In this document: positions 8,812 to 18,984 of the stretch, piece by piece | Position numbering within the stretch: position 1 is the stretch's first letter | How the letters are laid out: each line of letters begins with the position of its first letter | Assembly: GCF_003010935.1 (NCBI RefSeq) | Contig: NZ_PGGN01000005.1 | Location: 1-64,000 of the forward strand | Reading direction: 5' to 3' | From: Phyllobacterium endophyticum | Lineage (GTDB): Bacteria; Pseudomonadota; Alphaproteobacteria; Rhizobiales; Rhizobiaceae | DNA: 64,000 nucleotides | Notes under the pieces: model-generated | Told to the model about the DNA's origin: nothing | What the model saw: the letters and a program-made list of their open reading frames with translations, nothing else | Database searches by the model: none | Translations under genes and position numbers: made by a program

Positions 8812-9972
8812 ATGAAGCAGTTTTTGAAATCCTGCACTGCACTTACGCTTTCCCTCGCCTTCACCACACAGGTCCTCGCCCAGGAAGCGCTTAAAGAAAT
8901 CGGCAAGGGCGAAGGCGAGGTCTCCATCGTTGCCTGGCCCGGCTATATCGAACGCGGCGACACGGACAAGGCTTATGATTGGGTCACAGGTTTCGAAAAG
9001 GAGACCGGCTGCAAAGTCAGCGTGAAAACTGCTGCGACGTCCGATGAGATGGTCGCGCTGATGAACGAAGGGGATTTCGATCTTGTCACCGCATCCGGCG
9101 ATGCCTCGCTGCGTCTCGTAGCGGGCAAGCGGATCCAGCCGGTCAACACAGACCTCATCAAGAGCTGGAAGACCCTCGACGAACGCATGCAAAATGCACC
9201 GTGGCACACAGTCAAGGACGTTCACTATGGCGTCCCCTATGTCTGGGGCCCGAACGTCCTCATGTACAATACCGAAGTCTTCAAGGACAAGGCACCCACG
9301 AGCTGGAAAGTCGTTTTCGAAGAGATGACACTGCCCGATGGCAAGTCCAACAAGGGTCGCATCCAGGCCTATGACGGTCCGATCCATATCGCCGATGCTG
9401 CCAACTATCTTATGGCCCACAAGCCGGATCTCGGCATCAAAAGCCCCTATGAGTTGAACGAGGACCAGTACAAGGCGGCGCTCGATATACTTCGCGTGCA
9501 GCGTACCCTCGTCGGGCGCTACTGGCACGATGCCATGATCCAGATCGACGACTTCAAGAATGAGGGCGTGGTCGCCTCGGGTTCATGGCCGTTCCAGGTC
9601 AATCTGCTGAAGGCCGAGAAGAAGCCCATCGCCTCCGTCGTCCCCGAAGAAGGAGCGACGGGCTGGGCTGACACAACCATGCTGCACGTCGACAGCAAGC
9701 ATCCAAACTGCGCCTATATGTGGATGGAGCATTCGCTATCCCCGAAGGTTCAGGGCGACGTATCCGCATGGTTCGGCGCAAACCCTTCGGTAGGAGCTGC
9801 CTGCAAGGGTAACGAGCTTCTGACGGACGAGGGTTGTGGCACCAATGGCTACAATGACTTCGACAAGATCAAGTTCTGGAGGACACCGGTCTCCAAGTGC
9901 GAAACCCAGGGTGAATGCGTGCCCTATCATCGGTGGGTCTCCGACTATATCGGCGTCATCGGCGGGCGCTGA
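8812..9972 (+). CDS. ydcS: Putrescine-type ABC transporter substrate-binding protein YdcS
   Basis: The product (386 aa) closely resembles E. coli YdcS over its whole length: VAWPGYIERGDTDKAYDWV, KTAATSDEMV, DLVTASGDASLRL and the C-terminal DYIGVIGGR segment. A signal peptide ends near residue 23 (TTQVLAQ). It would capture putrescine or a related polyamine in the periplasm for the YdcTUV transporter. The ATG at 8812, with GGGAG upstream, was preferred to an earlier ATG at 8776. It is the first gene of the operon. Confidence 0.88.
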   Translation: MKQFLKSCTALTLSLAFTTQVLAQEALKEIGKGEGEVSIVAWPGYIERGDTDKAYDWVTGFEKETGCKVSVKTAATSDEMVALMNEGDFDLVTASGDASLRLVAGKRIQPVNTDLIKSWKTLDERMQNAPWHTVKDVHYGVPYVWGPNVLMYNTEVFKDKAPTSWKVVFEEMTLPDGKSNKGRIQAYDGPIHIADAANYLMAHKPDLGIKSPYELNEDQYKAALDILRVQRTLVGRYWHDAMIQIDDFKNEGVVASGSWPFQVNLLKAEKKPIASVVPEEGATGWADTTMLHVDSKHPNCAYMWMEHSLSPKVQGDVSAWFGANPSVGAACKGNELLTDEGCGTNGYNDFDKIKFWRTPVSKCETQGECVPYHRWVSDYIGVIGGR

Positions 9973-9995
9973 TTGGCTGCAACAGCAGATGCCGA

Positions 9996-10174
9996 TTATC
10001 TCTCCCCTTGTGGGAGAGAAAGGATTTTCCTGGATTTAGCCTCTTCGCTAAATCCTTGGAAAATCCAAGTGAGGGGACTTTATCTAATCCGCGATTATCC
10101 CCTCTCTGGCGATTTTTATCACTTGGCAAGAGCTAAGATGCTGAAAACGCTTTCTCCCCACGAGGGGGAGATAA
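9996..10174. repeat. MITE-like palindromic repeat between ydcS and ydcT
   Basis: The element begins with TTATCTCTCCCCTTGTGGGA (9996 onward) and ends with an inverted, imperfect copy (about 10143-10174). Each end itself folds as a CTCCCC/GGGGAG hairpin. Inside lies a nested hairpin: GGATTTTCC/GGAAAATCC (10022-10030, 10058-10066) enclosing GGATTTAGC/GCTAAATCC (10032-10040, 10047-10055). Similar CTCCCC-GGGGAG units are scattered in rhizobial intergenic DNA. It occupies the only large gap in an otherwise tight operon and may tune expression after ydcS. Confidence 0.7.
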
Positions 10175-10197
10175 CCAGAGCAACCCCGGAGCAAGCC

Positions 10198-11199
10198 ATG
10201 ACCGCTGCTGTGCTGTTCGAAAACGTATCGCGCCATTTCGGTGCCGTGCGCGCCGTGGACGCTGTCGACCTTGCTGTCGCCGAGGGTGAGTTCTTTGCCA
10301 TGCTTGGGCCCTCCGGCTCGGGCAAGACCACCTGCCTGCGATTGATGGCGGGGTTCGAACAGCCCACAGGCGGTCACATCGAGATATTCGGCATAACGGC
10401 GGAAGGCGTGCCGCCATACAGGCGCAGCGTCAACACGGTTTTCCAGGACTACGCGTTGTTCCCGCACTTGAACATTCTCGACAATGTTGCCTATGGCCTC
10501 ATGGTCAAGGGTGTTGCCAGGGAGGACCGCCGCCGGGCGGCGGAAGACGCGCTCGCCATGGTCAAGCTGCAGGGATATGGACCACGCCGTCCGGGCCAGC
10601 TTTCCGGTGGCCAGCGTCAGCGCGTGGCGCTGGCTCGCGCGTTGGTCAACAAGCCAAAGGTGCTGCTTCTGGACGAGCCGCTTGGCGCGCTGGATCTGAA
10701 GCTGCGCGAACAAATGCAGGAGGAACTCAAATCCCTGCAGAAATCCCTCGGCATCACCTTTGTTTTCGTCACCCATGACCAGGGCGAAGCCCTGTCGATG
10801 GCCGACCGCATTGCCGTGTTCAACGATGGCAGAATTCAGCAGCTCGGCACGCCGGAGGAGGTCTACAAGCAGCCGCGAACCCGTTTCGTCGCAGATTTCG
10901 TCGGCTCGTCGAACATCCTGCCGCCGGAGTTCGTTGCCCGCCTCGGTGCGGCACCGCAATTTGCCAGCTTGCGGCCAGAGGCGATCGCACTTGGCCATGG
11001 CGACAGCGGCAAGCTCGTCCTTGACGGCACCGTCCTTTCGCGCAGTTTCCTTGGTGCGGCCAACCGCGTGCTCGTGAGCGTCGATGGTACCAGGATCAAC
11101 GTCATGAGCCCGGCGGTCGCGCCGGTCCCCGCCGAGGGCGATCCGGTCAAACTCAGCTTCGACCGCGCAGACCTTCATCTGATGGAAACGGCGTCATGA
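10198..11199 (+). CDS. ydcT: Putrescine-type ABC transporter ATPase YdcT
   Basis: The product (333 aa) is a PotA-type ATPase: Walker A GPSGSGKTT (about 37-45), signature LSGGQRQRVA, Walker B LLLDEPLGALD, a switch histidine in FVFVTHDQ, and a C-terminal TOBE region. It energises the YdcUV permease. The ATG at 10198 with GGAG upstream was chosen; the open frame extends 75 codons further upstream, but that part lies in the repeat element. Its stop overlaps the ydcU start by 4 bp. Confidence 0.9.
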   Translation: MTAAVLFENVSRHFGAVRAVDAVDLAVAEGEFFAMLGPSGSGKTTCLRLMAGFEQPTGGHIEIFGITAEGVPPYRRSVNTVFQDYALFPHLNILDNVAYGLMVKGVAREDRRRAAEDALAMVKLQGYGPRRPGQLSGGQRQRVALARALVNKPKVLLLDEPLGALDLKLREQMQEELKSLQKSLGITFVFVTHDQGEALSMADRIAVFNDGRIQQLGTPEEVYKQPRTRFVADFVGSSNILPPEFVARLGAAPQFASLRPEAIALGHGDSGKLVLDGTVLSRSFLGAANRVLVSVDGTRINVMSPAVAPVPAEGDPVKLSFDRADLHLMETAS

Positions 11200-12149
11200 G
11201 CGCCATTGCTCATCATCACGCCGGCGATGCGAGCCGTGGCAGCGTGGCCGGCCGGATCTCGGATTTCTTGTGGAGACACCCGCATGTGTTGCTCGCTATC
11301 CTGCTCGGGCCGCCGCTGCTGTGGCTCGGTATCGTCTATCTGGGCTCGCTTTTCGCCCTGCTGCTGCAAAGCTTCTTTTCGATCGACGATTATTCCGGAT
11401 TGATCAACTACGAGTTCACGCTCGCGACCTACCGTCAATTGCTGAACGACGCCAATTTCGACATCATCGTCCGAACGGTCGTGATGGCAGCATCCGTCAC
11501 CTTGTTCTCTGCGGTCATTGCTTTCCCGATCGCCTATTATGCCGCCCGTTATGCCAGGGGAAAATGGAAGGCGATCTTCTACCTTGGCGTCATGCTGCCG
11601 CTCTGGTCCAGCTATCTCGTCAAGATTTACGCCTGGAAACTCATCCTTGCCAAGGAAGGCATCCTCACCTGGATCGTGACCAAGCTGAACCTTCTGTGGC
11701 TGCTTGACGCCTGGCTGTCCATTCCCGTCATCGGCGGCAATTCCCTCTCGGTGAGCTATACCGGCACCTTCATCGTCTTCGTCTATGTGTGGATGCCGTT
11801 CATGATCCTGCCGATCCAGGCAGCACTGGAGCGCGTCCCGACCAATCTCATCGAGGCCTCATCCGATCTTGGCGGCACGCCGCAGCAGACCTTTCGCCAT
11901 GTGCTGTTTCCGCTTGCCCTGCCAGGCATCGTGGCTGGGTCGATCTTCACATTCTCGCTGACGCTCGGCGATTACATCATTCCGCAGATCATCGGCTCAT
12001 CGCGACTGTTCATCGGCCAGGCCGTCTACGCCCAGCAGGGGACGGCGGGCAATATTCCGCTTGCCGCCGCCTTTACCGTGGTGCCGATTGTCATCATGGG
12101 CCTGTACTTGTGGATGGCGCGCAGGATGGGAGCCTTCGATGCGCTCTGA
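11196..12149 (+). CDS. ydcU: Putrescine-type ABC transporter permease YdcU
   Basis: The product (317 aa) is a PotB-type inner-membrane permease with about six membrane helices. It has the cytoplasmic EAA loop near residues 210-235 ([20 protein letters not shown]) that docks on the ATPase. It pairs with YdcV. It overlaps the previous gene by 4 bp and the next by 11 bp, so all are co-translated. Confidence 0.88.
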   Translation: MSAIAHHHAGDASRGSVAGRISDFLWRHPHVLLAILLGPPLLWLGIVYLGSLFALLLQSFFSIDDYSGLINYEFTLATYRQLLNDANFDIIVRTVVMAASVTLFSAVIAFPIAYYAARYARGKWKAIFYLGVMLPLWSSYLVKIYAWKLILAKEGILTWIVTKLNLLWLLDAWLSIPVIGGNSLSVSYTGTFIVFVYVWMPFMILPIQAALERVPTNLIEASSDLGGTPQQTFRHVLFPLALPGIVAGSIFTFSLTLGDYIIPQIIGSSRLFIGQAVYAQQGTAGNIPLAAAFTVVPIVIMGLYLWMARRMGAFDAL

Positions 12150-12954
12150 TAAAACCGTCTCCGCCCCCCTAGGACTCAAGATCGCTGCCGCCGGCGGGCT
12201 GCTTTTCCTGCATCTGCCGCTGCTTTTGATCTTCCTTTACGCCTTCACCACCGAGGAAAAGAGCTATCAGTTCCCGCCGCCCGGCCTCACTCTTAAATGG
12301 TTCGCCGTGACATGGGAACGCCCTGACGTCTGGCAAGCGTTATGGCTCTCGGTGCGCGTCGCGTCTATCTCGACCATCATCGCCCTCGTGCTGGGCACGC
12401 TCTGCGCCGCCGCCGTCAGCCAGACGCGTTTTTTCGGACGCGAGACGATATCGCTGCTGGTCATCCTGCCGATCGCCCTGCCCGGCATCATCACCGGCAT
12501 TGCCCTGCGCTCGGCATTCAGCCTCGCGGATATCCCGTTCTCGTTCTGGACCATCGTCCTCGGCCACGCGACCTTCTGCATCGTCGTCGTCTACAACAAT
12601 GCGGTGGCGCGTTTCCGCCGGGTATCCGGCTCTCTGATGGAAGCCTCGATGGATCTCGGAGCCAACGGCTTCCAAACGTTCCGGTACATCATCCTGCCGA
12701 ATATCGGCACGGCGCTTCTGGCTGGCGGGATGCTCGCTTTCGCGCTGTCCTTCGACGAAGTCATCGTGACGACCTTCACCGGGGGACAGCAATCCACGCT
12801 GCCCATATGGATGTTGCAGGAACTGATCAGGCCCCGCCAGCGCCCGGTGACGAACGTCGTCGCCATGGTCGTGGTGATCGTCACCTTCCTGCCGATCCTC
12901 GGCGCATACTACCTCACTCGTGATGGCGATCAGATCGCCGGTTCAGGCAAATAG
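12139..12954 (+). CDS. ydcV: Putrescine-type ABC transporter permease YdcV
   Basis: The product (271 aa) is a PotC-type permease with six predicted membrane helices and an EAA loop ([20 protein letters not shown], about residues 165-185). The ATG at 12139 fits the family length; the open frame reaches back to 12061, but that part would lie inside ydcU. It completes the YdcSTUV importer. Confidence 0.88.
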   Translation: MRSDKTVSAPLGLKIAAAGGLLFLHLPLLLIFLYAFTTEEKSYQFPPPGLTLKWFAVTWERPDVWQALWLSVRVASISTIIALVLGTLCAAAVSQTRFFGRETISLLVILPIALPGIITGIALRSAFSLADIPFSFWTIVLGHATFCIVVVYNNAVARFRRVSGSLMEASMDLGANGFQTFRYIILPNIGTALLAGGMLAFALSFDEVIVTTFTGGQQSTLPIWMLQELIRPRQRPVTNVVAMVVVIVTFLPILGAYYLTRDGDQIAGSGK

Positions 12955-12971
12955 ATCAGGGAGAACATGCC

Positions 12972-14399
12972 ATGGATACGAAACTGCTGATCGGTTCAAA
13001 ATTCGAAGCCGGGACGGAAGCGGAGGAGCACGTGCTCAACCCGAGGACCGGCGCAAGGATCATCGACCTCGCCGAGGCCTCGCATGGCCAGATCGATGCC
13101 GCGGTCGATGCGGCGGAGAGCGCATTCTCGACGTGGTCGCGTACGACGCCGGCCGAACGTTCCGGATATCTGCTCAAGATCGCCGATGCCATCGAAAAGC
13201 ATTCGGATGATTTCGCCGCGCTCGAAGCGCTCAATTGCGGCAAGCCTATCAATGCGGTGCGCAACGACGAGATGCCCGCCATCATCGATTGCTGGCGCTT
13301 CTTTGCCGGAGCCGTCCGCAATCTCACCTCACCTGTCGCAGGCGAATACCTGCCGGGCCATACCTCGATGATCCGCCGTGACGCCATAGGCGTGGTCGGT
13401 TCGATCGCGCCATGGAACTATCCGTTGATGATGATGGCGTGGAAGCTCGCTCCTGCCATCGCCGGGGGCAACACAGTCGTGTTCAAACCGTCCGAACAGA
13501 CCCCGCTGACGGCACTGAAAATGGCGCGCCTGCTCGCGGATATTCTTCCGGAGGGGGTGGTCAATGTTATCCTCGGGCGTGGCGAAACCGTCGGCAATGC
13601 CCTGATCAACCACCCTAAAATCGCCATGGTTTCGATCACCGGCGATATCGCCACCGGCAAGAAAGTGCTGCAGGCGGCGGCCAAGACCGTGAAGCGCACG
13701 CATCTCGAACTTGGCGGCAAGGCGCCCGTAATCATTTACAACGACGCCGATCTCGAGGCGGTAGTCAGCGGAATCCGCACGTTCGGCTATTACAATGCCG
13801 GTCAGGATTGCACTGCTGCCTGCCGAATCTACGCGCAGGACGGCATTTACGAAAAGCTGGTCGCGGACCTCACCGCCGCAGTCTCGACCATCCGCTACAA
13901 CGATGCCGACGATACGGTCAACGAGATCGGCCCCCTCATCTCCGGCCGGCAGCGCGACCGCGTTGCAAGCTTCGTCGAGCGCGCCACGGAGCAGAAACAT
14001 ATCGAAATCACCACCGGCGGTGGCGCAGGCAGCAAGGACGGTTTCTTCTTCCAGCCGACAGTGGTTGCCGGGGCCACGCAGGAGGACGAGATCGTCCGCC
14101 GCGAAGTCTTCGGTCCCGTCGTCTCGGTGACGCGTTTCAAAGATGACGATCAGGCTGTCACCTGGGCCAATGACAGCGATTATGGCCTCGCCTCATCGGT
14201 GTGGACGCAGGATATCTCCAAGGCGATGAAAGCCGCCTCGCGTCTGCAATATGGCTGCACCTGGATCAACACGCATTTCATGCTGACCAATGAAATGCCG
14301 CATGGCGGCGTCAAGCAATCGGGTTACGGCAAGGACATGTCGGTCTATGCACTTGAGGACTATACCGCGGTGAGACACATCATGATCAATCATGGTTGA
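12972..14399 (+). CDS. ydcW: Gamma-aminobutyraldehyde dehydrogenase YdcW/PatD
   Basis: The product (475 aa) is an NAD(P)-dependent aldehyde dehydrogenase of full family length. The catalytic residues are visible: Asn149 (APWNYP), Lys172 ([10 protein letters not shown]), Glu246 (LELGGK) and nucleophile Cys280 (NAGQDCTAA). It resembles the enzyme that oxidises 4-aminobutyraldehyde to GABA after putrescine transamination. Its place directly after YdcSTUV (same order as E. coli) supports polyamine catabolism. A putrescine transaminase is not in the window. Confidence 0.88.
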   Translation: MDTKLLIGSKFEAGTEAEEHVLNPRTGARIIDLAEASHGQIDAAVDAAESAFSTWSRTTPAERSGYLLKIADAIEKHSDDFAALEALNCGKPINAVRNDEMPAIIDCWRFFAGAVRNLTSPVAGEYLPGHTSMIRRDAIGVVGSIAPWNYPLMMMAWKLAPAIAGGNTVVFKPSEQTPLTALKMARLLADILPEGVVNVILGRGETVGNALINHPKIAMVSITGDIATGKKVLQAAAKTVKRTHLELGGKAPVIIYNDADLEAVVSGIRTFGYYNAGQDCTAACRIYAQDGIYEKLVADLTAAVSTIRYNDADDTVNEIGPLISGRQRDRVASFVERATEQKHIEITTGGGAGSKDGFFFQPTVVAGATQEDEIVRREVFGPVVSVTRFKDDDQAVTWANDSDYGLASSVWTQDISKAMKAASRLQYGCTWINTHFMLTNEMPHGGVKQSGYGKDMSVYALEDYTAVRHIMINHG

Positions 14400-14462
14400 C
14401 CTGCCCGGACCTTGGCCAATGCAGCCCTTTGTGGTTGTATAAGTCATCAGGAGTTCACAATC

Positions 14463-15068
14463 ATGACGACACGCGGCTTCACTGGCCGGCGCCCATCGCC
14501 GGAAACAACTGATCGCATCCCGCCGGGCCAGTCTCTCACCGAGGACTTTCCAGTCCTGTCGGCGGGACCCACCCCGAGGGTCCGTACCGAGGATTGGTCC
14601 TTTACACTGAAGGAAGGACCGAAACCGCTCATCAAGTGGAACTGGGACGAGTTCAACAAGCTTCCGCAGACGAAGTTTACCCGCGATATCCATTGCGTCA
14701 CTGCCTGGTCCAAGCTGGACACGGCCTGGCAAGGTGTGCTGATCGACGATATCTTCGCCGAGGCAGGTCTTGAGCCGCCGACAGAATTCATGCTGGCCCA
14801 TTCCTTCGATGGTTATGCGACCAATGTTCCGGTCCGGGACCTCACCGGCGGCAAGGCGATGATCGCCACGTTCTACAGTGGCAAGCCGCTTGAAGCGGAG
14901 CATGGCGGCCCGGCCCGCCTGCTCGTGCCGCACCTCTATTTCTGGAAATCCGCCAAGTGGATAAACGGGCTGCAGTTCACCACGCGTGACGAACCGGGCT
15001 TCTGGGAGTTGCGCGGCTATCACATCTATGGCGATCCGTGGCGCGAACAACGCTACACCGGCGATTGA
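14463..15068 (+). CDS. Sulfite-oxidase-like molybdopterin oxidoreductase
   Basis: The product (201 aa) is a short single-domain member of the sulfite oxidase/MsrP molybdopterin fold. IHCVTAWSKLD supplies the expected molybdenum-ligand cysteine at about residue 78. No twin-arginine signal is visible, so it appears cytoplasmic, unlike MsrP. The reaction is unknown. The ATG at 14463 was chosen because AGGAG lies upstream. It is followed 2 bases later by a flavin/NAD-binding reductase gene, probably its electron partner. Confidence 0.8.
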   Translation: MTTRGFTGRRPSPETTDRIPPGQSLTEDFPVLSAGPTPRVRTEDWSFTLKEGPKPLIKWNWDEFNKLPQTKFTRDIHCVTAWSKLDTAWQGVLIDDIFAEAGLEPPTEFMLAHSFDGYATNVPVRDLTGGKAMIATFYSGKPLEAEHGGPARLLVPHLYFWKSAKWINGLQFTTRDEPGFWELRGYHIYGDPWREQRYTGD

Positions 15069-15070
15069 GC

Positions 15071-15826
15071 ATGCAGGATCCGGCTCTTGCCAAGGCCGAA
15101 TGGCAGCCCGCAACCATTACCGAAATCGTCAGGCGAACGCCACGCGTTACGAGCTTCTTCCTTCAGCCATCGAAGCCCCTGGCTTATCGTCCCGGGCAGC
15201 ACGTCGATCTACGCTTGAGCGCCCCTGACGGGTACCAGACGCAGCGCAGCTATTCGATCGCCTCGACACCCGAACAGGGCGAGATCATCGAACTTGCCAT
15301 CGAACGGCTGGATGATGGAGAGGTGTCGAGCTTCTTCCACGATATTGCAATCATCGGCGATGAGATTGAACTGCGCGGCCCTATCGGCGGCCATTTCATC
15401 TGGACCGTCGAGGATGGCGCGCCGATCCTGCTCATTGGCGGCGGCTCGGGTGTGGCCCCGCTCATTTCAATGGTCCGTCACCGCGCGGCGCAACAATCAC
15501 TGGCGCCCATCTTGTTGCTTTATTCGGCCCGTACCGCGGAAGAGCTGATTTTTCACGACGAGTTGCTGGCGTTCAAACAGTCCGGAAACGGTTTCGATCT
15601 CGCCCTGACGTTGACGCGGGAACCAAACTCGCAAGCAAGCGAGTATACGAGACGCATAGACCCGCCCATGATTGCGGATATGCTCGAACGGTTGCCCTCG
15701 CCGCCGAAAGAAGTGTTCGTTTGCGGCTCGAACGCCTTTGTCACCGCCGCGGCCGATGCGCTGATTGCAGCGAATATTCCCGCCGGAATCATCCGCACCG
15801 AACGCTACGGCAACGCCTCGGCCTAG
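15071..15826 (+). CDS. Ferredoxin--NADP reductase-type flavoprotein
   Basis: The product (251 aa) has the FNR module: an FAD-binding barrel (QRSYSIAS, the RxYS motif) and an NAD(P)-binding half (LLIGGGSGVAPLISMV, then EVFVCGSNAFV). There is no 2Fe-2S domain at the C terminus, so electrons would pass directly to a partner. It starts 2 bases after the molybdoenzyme gene, and the two are probably a two-component redox unit. ATG 15071 was chosen because the ATG at 15038 lies inside the upstream gene. Confidence 0.82.
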   Translation: MQDPALAKAEWQPATITEIVRRTPRVTSFFLQPSKPLAYRPGQHVDLRLSAPDGYQTQRSYSIASTPEQGEIIELAIERLDDGEVSSFFHDIAIIGDEIELRGPIGGHFIWTVEDGAPILLIGGGSGVAPLISMVRHRAAQQSLAPILLLYSARTAEELIFHDELLAFKQSGNGFDLALTLTREPNSQASEYTRRIDPPMIADMLERLPSPPKEVFVCGSNAFVTAAADALIAANIPAGIIRTERYGNASA

Positions 15827-15846
15827 AGCCTTGCAAGGCCCTGGGC

Positions 15847-16665
15847 CTACTTCACTGCACCCGCCGTGAGACCGGCAATGATCTGGCGTTGGGCGAAAAC
15901 CGTGAGCAACAGCACCGGCAGCGTTACCACGAACGCGGCCGCCGCAAGGGGCCCCCAGCTGACCTGTTCGAAGGACAGCATGTTATAGACCGCGACCGGC
16001 AGCGTTCGTGTTTCCCGGCTGGCCAGAACGATACCGAAAACGAAATTATTCCAGGAAAAGATCACCGCAAGGATGAGTGCCACGACGACGCCGGGTTTGG
16101 CGATGGGCAACGCGACAAGCCGGAAAACCTGCCAGGAGGTCGCGCCGTCGATCATGGCGGCTTCTTCGAGTTCGATGGGCGTCGTTTCGAAATAACCGAT
16201 CATGATCCAGATCACGATAGGCACAGTGACGACGAGGTGGATGATGATCTGTGGCCATAGGGTACCGAGCAGACCTAGTGTCTGGAACAGCAGGAACAGC
16301 GGGATCAGATATGAAAGTCCCGGCGTCATCCGGGCGATCATGATGACGATCGCCGAGTTGTCGGCTTTGAGGCGGGCAATGCCATAGCCCGCGGGTACGC
16401 CGACGAGAAGAGCGAGAATAGTCGCGGTTCCCGTCACCAGGAGACTGTTCCAGAAATAATGCAGGAAGTCGTTGGTGGCGAATATGTCGGTATAGTTCGA
16501 CCAGGCGAACTGCTCCGGAATGAAGATCGGCGGATAGGCGCCATTGTCGATCTCATATTTGAGCGAGAGGGACAGCATCCAGAGAAAGAAGAAGATCGCC
16601 GGCGACACGATGATGAAAACGATGAAAGTGGTGCCGGACCATTTCAGCAATTTGCGAAGCAGCAT
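15847..16665 (-). CDS. Sugar ABC transporter permease (MalG/UgpE type)
   Basis: The product (272 aa) is a carbohydrate-type permease (CUT1) with six membrane helices and the EAA loop (ELEEAAMIDGATSWQVFRLV, about 180-200). The ATG at 16665 was selected with GAGGG upstream; the open frame continues 131 codons further upstream, but that part has no family character and overlaps the neighbouring permease. It is the last gene of the leftward operon and pairs with the permease at 16677. No ATPase gene follows. Confidence 0.85.
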   Translation of the reverse strand: MLLRKLLKWSGTTFIVFIIVSPAIFFFLWMLSLSLKYEIDNGAYPPIFIPEQFAWSNYTDIFATNDFLHYFWNSLLVTGTATILALLVGVPAGYGIARLKADNSAIVIMIARMTPGLSYLIPLFLLFQTLGLLGTLWPQIIIHLVVTVPIVIWIMIGYFETTPIELEEAAMIDGATSWQVFRLVALPIAKPGVVVALILAVIFSWNNFVFGIVLASRETRTLPVAVYNMLSFEQVSWGPLAAAAFVVTLPVLLLTVFAQRQIIAGLTAGAVK

Positions 16666-16676
16666 TTCCGCGTCCC

Positions 16677-17603
16677 TCAACTGTTCCACTTTGTCCGCTG
16701 GCGCAAATGCAGCAGCGCCAGCGACATGGTGATGATGACGATGAAGAAGACGACGGCGATGGCCGAACCATATCCAATATCGTAATAGGCGAACGCCACA
16801 TTGTAGAGATAGATATTGATCGTTTCGGAAGCCGTTCCCGGCCCGCCCTGCGTCATGGCGAAGATGATGTCGAAGCTTTTCAAGGCATCGATGGAACGGA
16901 TGATCACAGCCACCATCATGAACGGCAGGATCATCGGAAAGGTAATGTAGCGAAACTTTTGCCAGCCATTGGCGCCATCGATCTCGGCGCTTTCGAAAGG
17001 ATCGCGTGGCATGGCAGCAAGACCGCCGAGAACGATGAGCATCACCAGCGGTGTCCACTGCCAGGTTTCAACCAGCACCAGGGATGGTATCACCGTGTTC
17101 TGGTTGAATATCCACTCCTGTGGCCCGATGCCTACCAGAGACAGCAGATAATTCAGGACCCCGAGCTGCGGATGATACATCATGGTCCAGACGAGCGCGA
17201 CCGCGACAGGTGTCGCCATCATCGGCATCACGAAAATACCGCGCAACAGCCCGCGCATCGGCAGTTTGGTGTCGAAGACCAACGCGGCTATCGTGCCGAG
17301 AAACAGCGGGGCTACCACGGAGAGTAACGTGTAGACCAGCGTATGGCCCATCGATTGCCAGAAGCGGGCATCACTCGCGAGCCGTAAAAAATTGGCGAAG
17401 CCGACGAAGCTCTTCTCCCCGCCAAGATGCCATTCATTCACGCTCATCCACAGCGTGAATACCCATGGAAAGACTATCACCGCCACGACGATGACCAGCG
17501 CGGGAACAACGAACGGCCAGTAACTCGGCGTAAAGCGGCCGTCGCCGGCCGTCACTTCGGTTTCCGTATTGTCACTGGTCATGGTCGGTGCGGTGATAGT
17601 CAT
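16677..17603 (-). CDS. Sugar ABC transporter permease (MalF/UgpA type)
   Basis: The product (308 aa) has six membrane helices after a charged N-terminal tail, with the EAA loop (DPFESAEIDGANGWQKFRYI). It is a CUT1 importer subunit working with the second permease (11 bases downstream) and the binding protein encoded 9 bases upstream. The sugar is unknown. Confidence 0.86.
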   Translation of the reverse strand: MTITAPTMTSDNTETEVTAGDGRFTPSYWPFVVPALVIVVAVIVFPWVFTLWMSVNEWHLGGEKSFVGFANFLRLASDARFWQSMGHTLVYTLLSVVAPLFLGTIAALVFDTKLPMRGLLRGIFVMPMMATPVAVALVWTMMYHPQLGVLNYLLSLVGIGPQEWIFNQNTVIPSLVLVETWQWTPLVMLIVLGGLAAMPRDPFESAEIDGANGWQKFRYITFPMILPFMMVAVIIRSIDALKSFDIIFAMTQGGPGTASETINIYLYNVAFAYYDIGYGSAIAVVFFIVIITMSLALLHLRQRTKWNS

Positions 17604-17612
17604 TGTCAGTGC

Positions 17613-18941
17613 TTACGCTTCGCTTCGTTCAAGGATCGGACGGAATTCCTCCGTCGCACGCTTCATCTCCGCTGCCGGATCGGCGCCGCCAATGACGTTG
17701 GTCAAGGCCACGCCCATCACGTCGCGGAACTCCGTAACCGGAACGATGACCGGCAGGCAGAGCTGGCTAACCTTGGCCGATTCCGACAGCACACTTGCCC
17801 ACTCGGCGGGCATGGTCACACCTTTCAGGATTTCCGGGTCGTTGAGCACCGAATTGCGGAACGGCACACCCGAGCCGGATTGCAGCAGACGCGCGCCCAT
17901 TTCCTTCGATATCGCCCATTGGCAGTAAAGATAGGCCGCTTCCTTCTTCGACGAACCCTCCGTGACGCCGATACCGTCGCCGAATGTCGGGGCGGCCTGA
18001 GCTCCGGGGCCCTTCGGCATGACCCCGTATCCCACTTTTCCGACGACGCGCGATTTCTTCGGGTCCTCCAATGGCGGCGCGAAGCCGATACCATCCATCC
18101 ACATGCCGACCTTGCCCTGCAGGAAGCTCGATTGGCACTCGGCCCAGTTGAACCCCGTCACGCCGGGCGGCGCGGACTTCGTCATCAGGCGCTGGTAGAG
18201 CTTGGCGGCTTCGATCGACTCGGGACTATCCGTTTCGAGTTTTCCGTCCTTTACGGTGCTCTTGCCATAGCCGAGCATGAAGCTTGCCCATACGGGTGTA
18301 TTGGCGTTCTTCATCCCACGGGCGACGAAACCATAGGTGCCGGCGTCCTTGTCGGTCAGCTTTTCTGCAGCTGCGACGAGTTCTTCGAACGTCTTCGGAA
18401 ATTCCACACCTTTCGCGGCAAAGAGTTCCTTGTTCCAGTAGATGATCCAGTAATCCACCGAGAAGGGAAGCCCGCCGAAGCGGCCGTTCTTGTCCTTGGC
18501 GAAATCCAATCCGGCCTGAGCGAAGTCGCTTTCCGTCAGGGAAGCCTCGGTAAGGCTCGGGTCCTTCATGAACGGCGTCAGGTCGGCAAGCCATCCGGCC
18601 TTTTCGAACTGGCGCTTCTGCACATGGTAGCTGATGTGAATGACGTCGAAGCTGGGCTTGCCGGATGTCAGCTCGATGACCGCCTTCTGGCGCTGTTGCT
18701 GCTCGGGGGTCTGTTCGGCGTTAACCTTGATACCCGTCAGGTCCTCGAATTCCTTTTGGTATTTCTGCAGGATGTCGCCGCGCGGGCTCTTGATCAGATT
18801 GACCTCGATGGTCGTGCCCGCATGTTTTTTCCAGTCGACAGCGGCAAATGCCGGCCTCAATCCGGTGATGCTTGCGGCGCCAAGCGCCGCTGACCCGGCC
18901 AGGAACTGGCGACGCGTCGATGTGATGAATTTGATGCTCAT
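17613..18941 (-). CDS. Sugar ABC transporter substrate-binding protein (CUT1)
   Basis: The product (442 aa) is an extracellular solute-binding protein of the maltose/glycerol-phosphate class. The N terminus carries a twin-arginine-like signal (TSTRRQFLAGSAALGAASI), suggesting export by the Tat route. The start at 18941 follows GAGGAGG; an in-frame ATG ten codons earlier lacks a site. With DapA-family and PfkB-family enzymes in the same operon, the ligand may be a sugar or sugar acid, but it cannot be named from sequence. Confidence 0.86.
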   Translation of the reverse strand: MSIKFITSTRRQFLAGSAALGAASITGLRPAFAAVDWKKHAGTTIEVNLIKSPRGDILQKYQKEFEDLTGIKVNAEQTPEQQQRQKAVIELTSGKPSFDVIHISYHVQKRQFEKAGWLADLTPFMKDPSLTEASLTESDFAQAGLDFAKDKNGRFGGLPFSVDYWIIYWNKELFAAKGVEFPKTFEELVAAAEKLTDKDAGTYGFVARGMKNANTPVWASFMLGYGKSTVKDGKLETDSPESIEAAKLYQRLMTKSAPPGVTGFNWAECQSSFLQGKVGMWMDGIGFAPPLEDPKKSRVVGKVGYGVMPKGPGAQAAPTFGDGIGVTEGSSKKEAAYLYCQWAISKEMGARLLQSGSGVPFRNSVLNDPEILKGVTMPAEWASVLSESAKVSQLCLPVIVPVTEFRDVMGVALTNVIGGADPAAEMKRATEEFRPILERSEA

Positions 18942-18984
18942 TATTTCCTCCTCTGGTGACTCCCACGGCAACTCCCATTGCCGG

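Noticed and set aside
17427-18893. Long plus-strand open frame of 488 codons
   Set aside because: It is antisense to the sugar-binding protein gene, with a composition rich in His and Arg and no family resemblance; the minus-strand gene has a signal peptide, ribosome site and clear family motifs.
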